5,576 bases of DNA, taken from the NCBI GenBank assembly GCA_018668795.1, contig JABJBD010000005.1, positions 1 through 5,576 on the forward strand, given 5' to 3'. Below the pieces are notes generated by a model that saw nothing but the letters and a program-made list of their open reading frames with translations, was not told the DNA's origin and made no database searches. Source of the DNA: Candidatus Puniceispirillum sp. GTDB taxonomy: Bacteria; Pseudomonadota; Alphaproteobacteria; Puniceispirillales; Puniceispirillaceae. Of this stretch, positions 1-5,576 are shown piece after piece (position 1 is the first letter of the stretch; each line of letters opens with the position of its first letter). Position numbers and translations under genes: made by a program.

Positions 1-348
1 AAGGGGTTATATTTTACGAAACAATCGGTTGACTATGCTAAAGTTTCAGATATGCTCGCTATCAAAATAATTGATTTGAAACTGTCTGATCTATTAATAA
101 GGCTGCATCGTTTGCGTAACTCACCTGATCAACCCCATGGATTTACATTAGGGCATTGTGCCGAAGAATTTTATTTTGAGCTGTTATCGACAAAGCATAG
201 TAGTGCTGCTTCATTATTTAGTAAAAAGAGTGCTGCTCAGCAGTATTTAGATAAAAGTATCGCTGTGGTTAAAAGGCCTGATGACCGAGAAAGATTACGT
301 GAGTATTTTAAGCCAATCGAAAGTGTTGGGTTAACGCCGTCAGCATAA
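1..348 (+). CDS. Hypothetical protein, 5'-partial, C-terminal 98-115 residues
   Basis: I do not recognise this protein. The frame is open from base 1 to a TAA at 346-348. The first internal ATG is at 52 and gives 98 residues, but it has no convincing Shine-Dalgarno sequence, only a weak AAAG about 8 bases upstream, whereas the genes to the right have clear ones. I therefore favour a gene that enters from the left edge. Numbered from the ATG at 52, residues 4-21 are a leucine/isoleucine-rich, probably helical segment. Residues 50-68 are Ser/Ala/Lys-rich, and residues 74-87 are charged (KRPDDRERLREYFK). That last segment faintly recalls the wing of MarR-type winged-helix regulators, but the resemblance is too weak for a call. 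No signal peptide or membrane segment is visible. GC is about 38%, lower than the operon to the right. The intrinsic terminator just downstream supports a real + strand gene that is transcribed separately from that operon. Confidence 0.5.
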   Translation, partial: KGLYFTKQSVDYAKVSDMLAIKIIDLKLSDLLIRLHRLRNSPDQPHGFTLGHCAEEFYFELLSTKHSSAASLFSKKSAAQQYLDKSIAVVKRPDDRERLREYFKPIESVGLTPSA

Positions 349-363
349 GTTACTCTTTTCTCA

Positions 364-400
364 TGATAATGGTTTTAGATTCCACCATTATTATTTTTTT
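364..400 (+). terminator. Rho-independent terminator after the small hypothetical gene
   Basis: The arms ATAATGGT (366-373) and ACCATTAT (384-391) are perfect reverse complements around a 10-base loop. A G-T pair (365/392) and a T-A pair (364/393) extend the stem to 10 bp. Seven T residues (394-400) follow immediately. The site begins 15 bases after the upstream stop codon, so it probably ends that transcript and insulates the following operon. The stem is AT-rich but continuous, and the T-run is on the + strand only. Confidence 0.8.
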
Positions 401-503
401 ATCTACACATAAAAATATAAGAGTGAAAAATTATTTTATTCTACGTCATTTATGGTAAAAAATTCGCGTGTCGCAATAAAATTAATTTTTTTTAAATCTA
501 ACC

Positions 504-534
504 TTGACCAAAATTTGCGCTCAGCGCATACTAT
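504..534 (+). promoter_or_regulatory. Putative sigma70-type promoter of the methylamine-type operon
   Basis: TTGACC (504-509) matches the -35 consensus TTGACA at five of six positions. Two -10 candidates follow: CATACT (527-532, 17-bp spacer, 4/6 match) and TACTAT (529-534, 19-bp spacer, 4/6 match). TACTAT is repeated directly at 535-540. An A/T-only tract with eight T residues (486-493) lies just upstream of the -35 and could act as an UP element. The predicted start of transcription, around 540-547, leaves a leader of roughly 40 bases before the ATG at 584. This is the only good promoter-like sequence found between the terminator and the operon. Confidence 0.5.
516..528. promoter_or_regulatory. 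13-bp palindrome between -35 and -10, candidate operator
   Basis: TGCGCT (516-521) and AGCGCA (523-528) are perfect inverted repeats around a single central C. The site is a GC-rich island in a roughly 27% GC region and fills most of the promoter spacer, the classic place for a repressor site. No T-run follows, so it is unlikely to be a terminator. No regulator gene is recognised in the window, so the cognate factor is unknown. Confidence 0.5.
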
Positions 535-570
535 TACTATGTGCTATCAAAAAAGAATGACGTTGCTATG

Positions 571-577
571 AAAAGGA
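571..577 (+). promoter_or_regulatory. Shine-Dalgarno sequence fixing the GcvT-like start
   Basis: AAAAGGA lies 6 bases before the ATG at 584. An in-frame TGA at 569-571 prevents any upstream extension, and the next in-frame Met (residue 40) is already inside the conserved GcvT domain. The ATG at 584 is therefore the only sensible start. Confidence 0.75.
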
Positions 578-583
578 TTTTAT

Positions 584-1687
584 ATGCAAGATTTAAAAAT
601 TACAGTGATTGGCGAGCAAGGATGCGGAAAAACCCAATTTATTTTTGATACGGTTGGTGCTGAATGCCGCCATGTTGCAGAACATGTAGGCATTCTCGAA
701 ATGACTGGATTTTCGCGTTATTTGGTCAAAGGCGATGGGGCACGCAACTGTTTACTATCGTTAATTACGGGTAATCTGCCAAAACCCGGGCGCATTGGCC
801 TGATTTATTTTGCGTCGCCAAAGGGGCGTATTCTGACTGAAATGACTGCGACCTGTCTTGGTGATGATGAATTCATGCTGATGACGGGGGCGGGGGCTTA
901 CTGGCATGATTTTGATTTGCTGTCTTTTGCCTTGCCAGCAGATGGTGTGATTTCAATTAGTGACATGACGCGTGATTTTGCCACCTTGCTTGTCACTGGA
1001 CCAAAGGCACCTGCTTTGCTTGCTGATGTGGTTGATATTGATGTGGCGTCAGGTGCATTTCCGTGGCTAACATTCCAGAAAATTATGATCGCTGGCGTTG
1101 AAACCACCGCTATACGTGTATCCTTTGCTGGCGAGGCCGGATGGGAATTACATTGCCCGATGCAAGATGTTGTCACAGTTTATGACGCCATTATTGCACA
1201 GGGTGATGCGCATCAACTTGGACATTTCGGTATGTTGGCACTTGACTCGATGCGACTTGAAAAAGGCTATCGGTCATGGAAATCCGATCTGACGTCTGAT
1301 TATACCATGCTGGAAAGCGGTCTCGAACGTTGGGTCAATTTTGGCAAGGATGATTTTACTGGCAAGGCAGCGTTGATGGCCGAGCATCAGGCCGGAGCAA
1401 AGCGCCGCTTTGTGACGTTGACTGTTGATGATCCGGATGATGGCGAACCTTTTGGCGAAGCTGTCTATCTAAGCACTGTTTTGGTGAATGACGCGCCTGC
1501 CGGATTAATTGTGTCGGCTGGTTACGGACATCGGATAGGGGCATCGATAGCTATGGCGGTGATTGATGAAGCCGCGCTGGTTGACGATGCAGTCGTTGCA
1601 GTTGATGTGCTTGGGCGTATCCGTCATGCGCAGATTGTCGATGGTCATGCTCTTTATGATCCATCTAATGCAAAGTTAAAGGTGTAA
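584..1687 (+). CDS. Stand-alone GcvT-like aminomethyltransferase (FAD-less relative of dimethylglycine dehydrogenase C-terminus)
   Basis: This 367-residue protein is predicted to be a cytosolic, folate-dependent one-carbon acceptor of the glycine cleavage T-protein family. Conserved segments are VGAECRHV and VGILEMTGFSRY (residues 24-46), PGRIGLIYF with KGRILTEMT in the N-terminal folate-binding half, FAGEAGWE (181-188), and LALDSMRLEKGYRSW (218-232). The GcvT C-terminal barrel domain covers about 265-355. These segments resemble the C-terminal half of about 800-residue FAD-dependent oxidoreductase-GcvT fusions more than housekeeping GcvT or DMSP demethylase DmdA. The FAD domain is absent: family similarity begins only at about residue 21. 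Residues 1-20 look foreign and contain a Walker A-type match, GEQGCGKT (10-17). The gene is first in the operon and ends 2 bp before the FAD-GcvT fusion, so translation is probably coupled. It could be an active partner supplying tetrahydrofolate methylene transfer, or a truncated paralogue. The family call is firm; the substrate and activity are not. Confidence 0.85.
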   Translation: MQDLKITVIGEQGCGKTQFIFDTVGAECRHVAEHVGILEMTGFSRYLVKGDGARNCLLSLITGNLPKPGRIGLIYFASPKGRILTEMTATCLGDDEFMLMTGAGAYWHDFDLLSFALPADGVISISDMTRDFATLLVTGPKAPALLADVVDIDVASGAFPWLTFQKIMIAGVETTAIRVSFAGEAGWELHCPMQDVVTVYDAIIAQGDAHQLGHFGMLALDSMRLEKGYRSWKSDLTSDYTMLESGLERWVNFGKDDFTGKAALMAEHQAGAKRRFVTLTVDDPDDGEPFGEAVYLSTVLVNDAPAGLIVSAGYGHRIGASIAMAVIDEAALVDDAVVAVDVLGRIRHAQIVDGHALYDPSNAKLKV

Positions 1688-1689
1688 TC

Positions 1690-4161
1690 ATGACCATTCC
1701 GTCACATGCACGTGCTGTCATCATTGGTGGCGGTGTCATCGGTTGTTCGATTGCGTATCACCTTGGCAAGCTTGGCTGGAAGGATGTGATTCTGCTTGAA
1801 CGCAAGCAGCTTACCTGTGGAACGACCTGGCATGCCGCAGGTCTGATTGCCCAGCTTCGTGCCACCCAGAACATGACGCGTCTGGCAAAATATTCGCAGG
1901 AACTATATTTTGATCTGGAACAGGAAACGGGCGTTGCCACTGGCTTTAAGCGTAACGGGTCAATCACTGTTGCGCTGACAGATGAACGGATGGAAGAACT
2001 GCGACGTTCGGCAGCGATGGCGCGGGCGTTTGGTGTCGAGGTCGATGAGATTTTGCCCGATGACATCACCAAACGTTATCCGGGTCTTTCTCTTGATAAC
2101 GTAGTTGGCGGGGTATGGTTGCCAAAAGACGGGCAGGCTGACCCGGTCAATATTACGCAGGCACTGGCCAAAGGCGCACGTAATTTTGGCGTCAAAATCA
2201 TTCAGGGTGTCAAGGTAACCGCGATTAATCAGGCGGATGGGCGCGTCAGTGGTGTGATGACAAATGAGGGGCCAATAAGTGCAGATTACGTGGTTAATGC
2301 GGGGGGCATGTGGGCACGTGAAATTGGCGCTATGGCTGGCGTTGCGGTACCGCTTCATGCGTGTGAGCATTTTTATATCGTAACTGAGGCGATTGAGGGA
2401 TTAACCCCGAATCTGCCTGTTCTGCGGGTGCCGGATGAATGTGCTTATTATAAAGAAGATGCGGGCAAGATGTTGCTTGGCGCATTTGAACCAAATTCCA
2501 AACCATGGGGCATGGACGGAATCCCTGAAGATTTTGAATTTGACTCATTACCCGAAGATTTTGACCATTTTGAACCTATTCTTGAACGCGCGGTTGAACG
2601 ATTGCCAGCACTGGCAACAGCAGGTATTCAGACATTCTTTAACGGGCCGGAAAGCTTTACACCGGATGATCGCTATATCTTGGGGGAAGCACCCGAACTA
2701 AAGAACTTCTTTGTTGCGGCGGGCTTTAATTCTGTGGGCATCCAGTCCGCAGGTGGCGCTGGTATGGCGCTGGCTGAATGGATGGATACGGGCAACGCCC
2801 CGATGGATTTATGGGATGTCGATATTCGCCGAATGATGCCGTTTCAGGCGAACCGTACCTATCTAAAAACCCGTGTTTCGGAAACCCTTGGTCTGTTATA
2901 TGCCGACCATTTTCCCTATCGTCAGGTTGAAAGCGCCCGCGATGTTCGCCAGTCACCTTTACATGACCGGCTGAAAACGGCTGGTGCTTGTTTTGGCGAG
3001 ACAAGTGGATGGGAACGCGCGAACTGGTTCCTGCCGCAATCTGAAATCGCCAAAGGTATAGCGCCTGCTTATGAATATAGCTGGAAGCGGCAAAACTGGT
3101 TTGACTATAGTGCTACCGAGCATAGGGCAGTTCGGAAAAAAGTAGGTATGTTTGATATGTCCAGCTTTGGCAAAATCAAAATGGTTGGCAAGGATGCCGA
3201 AGCTGTTTTGCAAATCATTGCCGCAAACGATGTCGCTGTTGCGCCAGGCAAGATAGTTTATACGCAATTTTTAAATGAGGCTGGTCACATTGAAGCTGAT
3301 GTAACGATTACCCGGCTATCATCGGATGAATTTCTTATTGTAACCCCAGCTGCAACAATACGTCGTGATCTGCATTGGATTAATGGACATATCCCCGATG
3401 GTGCGCACGCGATAGCGATTGATGTCACCGCGTCCGAGTCTGTGCTTGTTGTCATGGGGCCTGAAGCGCGTGATTTTCTGCAACCCTTGATTCCGCAAAG
3501 TCTGGCGAATGAAGATTTTGCCTTTGGCACGATGCAGGATATCGAGATTGGTTATGGTGTTGCCCGTGCGCATCGTGTGACCTATGTGGGCGAACTTGGC
3601 TGGGAACTTTATATCTCGGCGGATATGTCGAACCATGTCTTTGATGCAATCACGGCGCGCGCCAAAGAACATCCGTTGCAGCTATGCGGTTTGCATGCGC
3701 TTGATAGTTGCCGCATAGAAAAGGCATTTCGGCATTTTGGACATGATATTTCAAATGAGGATCATGTACTTGAAGCGGGGCTGGGCTTTGCTGTCAAGGA
3801 AACCAAACCGACATCAAAATTTGGCAATATGATCGGGTCTGATGGTGTAAAGGCAAAGCGCAATGAAGGGCTTGATCGGCGGTTGATGCAATTCCGCCTG
3901 AAAGATCCAGAACCGCTTCTCTATCATAATGAAGCGATTTTGCGCGATGGCGAGGTCATTGGCTTTTTGACCAGCGGTAATTATGGGCATCATCTTGGCG
4001 GGGCGATTGGTCTTGGCTATGTTGCTTGTTCTGATGCTGGTGAAACAGCCGAAACCCAGTTGCAATCACATTATCAAATCGACGTTGCTGGTCAAAAGGT
4101 GGATGCCGATGTCAGCTTTAAGCCGATGTATGATCCAAAATCTGAGCAGGTAAGAATGTAG
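1690..4161 (+). CDS. FAD-dependent dimethylglycine/sarcosine dehydrogenase-type oxidoreductase fused to GcvT
   Basis: This 823-residue protein has the size and order of the dimethylglycine/sarcosine dehydrogenase family. An N-terminal DAO-type FAD domain (about 8-370) has the dinucleotide-binding GGGVIG (13-18) and an acidic strand end at E37. Its TTWHAAGL motif includes His48, aligned by motif with the histidine that binds FAD covalently in mammalian dimethylglycine dehydrogenase. Family signatures NGPESFTPD (318-326) and AAGFNSVGIQSAGGAG (343-358) follow. A linker/FAO-type domain (about 375-460) precedes a GcvT module starting near W465, with YVGELGWE (632-639), LDSCRIEKAFR (671-681) and a C-terminal barrel at about 715-815. 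The expected reaction is oxidative N-demethylation, with formaldehyde channelled to tetrahydrofolate. No signal peptide is seen, so a cytosolic location is likely. AAAGG at 1678-1682, inside the end of the preceding gene, lies 7 bases from the ATG and supports this start. Dimethylglycine, sarcosine or another N-methyl amine could be the substrate. Confidence 0.9.
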   Translation: MTIPSHARAVIIGGGVIGCSIAYHLGKLGWKDVILLERKQLTCGTTWHAAGLIAQLRATQNMTRLAKYSQELYFDLEQETGVATGFKRNGSITVALTDERMEELRRSAAMARAFGVEVDEILPDDITKRYPGLSLDNVVGGVWLPKDGQADPVNITQALAKGARNFGVKIIQGVKVTAINQADGRVSGVMTNEGPISADYVVNAGGMWAREIGAMAGVAVPLHACEHFYIVTEAIEGLTPNLPVLRVPDECAYYKEDAGKMLLGAFEPNSKPWGMDGIPEDFEFDSLPEDFDHFEPILERAVERLPALATAGIQTFFNGPESFTPDDRYILGEAPELKNFFVAAGFNSVGIQSAGGAGMALAEWMDTGNAPMDLWDVDIRRMMPFQANRTYLKTRVSETLGLLYADHFPYRQVESARDVRQSPLHDRLKTAGACFGETSGWERANWFLPQSEIAKGIAPAYEYSWKRQNWFDYSATEHRAVRKKVGMFDMSSFGKIKMVGKDAEAVLQIIAANDVAVAPGKIVYTQFLNEAGHIEADVTITRLSSDEFLIVTPAATIRRDLHWINGHIPDGAHAIAIDVTASESVLVVMGPEARDFLQPLIPQSLANEDFAFGTMQDIEIGYGVARAHRVTYVGELGWELYISADMSNHVFDAITARAKEHPLQLCGLHALDSCRIEKAFRHFGHDISNEDHVLEAGLGFAVKETKPTSKFGNMIGSDGVKAKRNEGLDRRLMQFRLKDPEPLLYHNEAILRDGEVIGFLTSGNYGHHLGGAIGLGYVACSDAGETAETQLQSHYQIDVAGQKVDADVSFKPMYDPKSEQVRM

Positions 4162-4197
4162 TTGAGCTAAGTTAAGATAAATAGAAAGGAAGAATCG

Positions 4198-5576
4198 ATG
4201 CGGCAGAATAGACCTATTCCACAATCCACCCGCCGGAGTGGTGGCCGAGAAGCGCGTCGTTCAGTACGTGCGGCCCCGCTTGCTGACGAATTACGTCCGG
4301 TTCGCCCTGGTTTATCTGGGGGGACGTTTAAGCCGTTAAGCGATGCCTCGGTCAAGGCAATCGAAGATACAGTCTATCAAATTCTTGATGAAATCGGTCT
4401 TAGTCAGGCACCTGAAAGCGGTGTGAGATATATGACGGATGCAGGGGCTATCGCGGGTGACGATGGTCGTGTCCGTTTTCCGCGGGCGCTTGTCGAAGAT
4501 ACACTTGCCAAGGCCGCCCGTCATATCACAATTCATGGACAAGATGAAAAGCATGACATGCTTTTGTCGGGGTCACGCGTTCATTTTGGCACCGCCGGTG
4601 CCGCTGTTCATGTCGTTGATGTGCAAAATAATTGTTATCGCGAATCCTATCTAGCCGATATTTATGACGCCGCGCGTATTGTCGAGCATATGGAAAATAT
4701 TCATTTCTTTCAGCGTCCGATGGTGGCGCGCGATATTCCCGATCCAGCTGATCTGGATTTTAACACTGTCTATGCGGCGATAAAGGGCACCACCAAACAT
4801 GTTGGGTGTAGCTTTACCGAAGCGCCATTCATGAAGCCAGCGATTGATATGCTGCATATGGTTGCAGGTGGCGAAGATAAATGGCGTGCGCGGCCGTTTG
4901 TGTCTAACAGTAACTGTTTTGTCGTGCCGCCTTTGCGGTTTGCGACCGAGTCCTGTCTGGTGATGGAAGAAGCTGTTCATATGGGTATGCCAGTCTTGCT
5001 GTTATCGGCAGGTCAGGCCGGCGCGACAGCCCCCGCCAGCATTGCAGGTGCTGTGGCGCAAGCACTTGCCGAAGTGATTGCTGGTTTGGTCTATGTCAAT
5101 GCGATGGTGCCAGGACATCCCTGTATCGTGGGTACCTGGCCATTTGTATCTGATTTGCGGACTGGCGCTATGTCGGGCGGGTCAGGCGAACAGGGGTTGT
5201 TGACAGCCGCCTGTTCCCAGATGCTTCAGCATTTTGATCTACCAGGTGGTGCCGCATCGGGCATGGCTGATGCCAAAATGCCAGATGCACAATCTGGTTA
5301 TGAAAAAGGCAGTACGCTGGTCATGGCTGGTCTTTCCGGCCTGAACATGGTCTATGAAGCCGCAGGAATGCATGCGTCATTACTTGGCTTTTGCCTTGAA
5401 AGCCTGATCATTGATAATGACATGATCGGACAATGCCTGCGCTGTGTTCGTGGTATCGAAGTCAATGAAGCGACATTGGGCGTTGATGTTATGAAAGATG
5501 TTTGTATGGGCGGGGCAGGGCATTATCTTGGTCATGATCAGACGATTGGTCTAATGCAGACTGAATATGTTTATCC
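4198..5576 (+). CDS. MttB-family (trimethylamine methyltransferase-like) corrinoid methyltransferase, 3'-partial, no pyrrolysine codon seen
   Basis: The frame is open for 459 codons plus two bases to the right edge. Members of this type are usually a little over 500 residues, so roughly 50-60 C-terminal residues are missing. The N-terminus has the Arg-rich RRSGGREARRSVRAAPL (12-28) common in alphaproteobacterial members, followed by the start of the barrel (LSDASVKAIEDTVYQILDEIG, about 47-67). Later landmarks are PPLRF, the SGGSGEQG loop (326-333) and KMPDAQSGYEK. Archaeal MttB moves a methyl group from trimethylamine to a corrinoid protein using pyrrolysine encoded by UAG. Here no in-frame stop occurs, so this is a pyrrolysine-free member; characterised relatives such as MtgB act on glycine betaine or other quaternary amines. 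The start is supported by AAGGAAG (4186-4192), 5 bases before the ATG. A 36-bp gap without a terminator suggests co-transcription with the FAD-GcvT gene. No cognate corrinoid protein is in the window. The family is clear; the substrate is unknown. Confidence 0.9.
   Translation, partial: MRQNRPIPQSTRRSGGREARRSVRAAPLADELRPVRPGLSGGTFKPLSDASVKAIEDTVYQILDEIGLSQAPESGVRYMTDAGAIAGDDGRVRFPRALVEDTLAKAARHITIHGQDEKHDMLLSGSRVHFGTAGAAVHVVDVQNNCYRESYLADIYDAARIVEHMENIHFFQRPMVARDIPDPADLDFNTVYAAIKGTTKHVGCSFTEAPFMKPAIDMLHMVAGGEDKWRARPFVSNSNCFVVPPLRFATESCLVMEEAVHMGMPVLLLSAGQAGATAPASIAGAVAQALAEVIAGLVYVNAMVPGHPCIVGTWPFVSDLRTGAMSGGSGEQGLLTAACSQMLQHFDLPGGAASGMADAKMPDAQSGYEKGSTLVMAGLSGLNMVYEAAGMHASLLGFCLESLIIDNDMIGQCLRCVRGIEVNEATLGVDVMKDVCMGGAGHYLGHDQTIGLMQTEYVY

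Noticed and set aside
463..476. Imperfect inverted repeat TTCGCGTGTCGCAA upstream of the promoter
   Set aside because: Only GCG/CGC around three bases pairs cleanly and the flanks mismatch, so it is too short to claim as an operator.
584..1687. DMSP demethylase (DmdA), which is a GcvT relative of almost the same length
   Set aside because: The motifs (VGILEMTGFSRY, PGRIGLIYF, LDSMRLEKGYRSW) match the GcvT half of FAD fusions rather than the DmdA sequence I know. Length alone is not evidence.
1960..2370. 136-codon open frame on the minus strand
   Set aside because: It lies wholly inside the FAD-GcvT gene, whose + strand product has strong family motifs over the same bases. The antisense product resembles nothing, so this is a shadow frame.
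3319..3672. 117-codon open frame on the minus strand
   Set aside because: It is antisense to the conserved GcvT module of the FAD fusion, and its product is a low-information peptide with no recognisable family.
4162..4197. Possible internal promoter (TTGAGC with GATAAAT) before the MttB-family gene
   Set aside because: The spacing between the two boxes is below 10 bp, far short of the roughly 17 bp needed. Co-transcription is the simpler reading.
4651..4980. 109-codon open frame on the minus strand
   Set aside because: It is fully covered by the MttB-family gene on the + strand, which is clearly the true coding frame.
1..5576. CRISPR array, insertion sequence, tRNA or defence system
   Set aside because: I saw no regularly spaced repeats, transposase-like frames, terminal inverted repeats, or tRNA cloverleaf. 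The three large genes are metabolic.

Overview
The window looks like a piece of an alphaproteobacterial genome or metagenomic contig. The coding part is about 50% GC by sampling. Its gene set (a GcvT-type aminomethyltransferase, an FAD-dependent dimethylglycine/sarcosine dehydrogenase-type protein with a fused GcvT domain, and a pyrrolysine-free MttB-family methyltransferase) is typical of methylated-amine and betaine catabolism in marine Alphaproteobacteria such as roseobacters and SAR116-like bacteria. The lineage is inferred from gene content and protein style only, because there is no rRNA or other marker.

Layout, all on the + strand. Bases 1-348 are the 3' part of a small AT-rich reading frame of unknown function that is open to the left edge. 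A strong intrinsic terminator (364-400) closes it. Bases 401-583 are a very AT-rich intergenic stretch; 349-583 counts to about 27% GC. It contains a sigma70-like promoter (TTGACC at 504-509, with a -10 at about 527-534). A 13-bp palindrome (516-528) sits between the -35 and -10, where a repressor would bind. A three-gene operon follows: a stand-alone GcvT-like protein (584-1687), then after 2 bp an FAD oxidoreductase-GcvT fusion (1690-4161), then after 36 bp an MttB-family methyltransferase (4198 to the right edge, C-terminus missing).

The genes probably work together in stepwise N-demethylation of a methylated amine. The MttB-like enzyme would move a methyl group from a quaternary or tertiary amine to a corrinoid protein, which is not in the window. 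The FAD domain of the fusion would oxidise an N-methyl group of a dimethylglycine- or sarcosine-like intermediate. One or both GcvT modules would capture the one-carbon unit on tetrahydrofolate. The actual substrate cannot be read from the sequence.

The most unusual point is the first operon gene. Its GcvT part resembles the C-terminal half of about 800-residue FAD-GcvT fusions, but it has no FAD domain. The first 20 or so residues are instead a short unrelated sequence containing a perfect Walker A-type match (GEQGCGKT). This junction lies where base composition changes from AT-rich to mid-GC, suggesting a truncation, fission or recombination event. I found no CRISPR array, tRNA, rRNA, insertion sequence or defence system.
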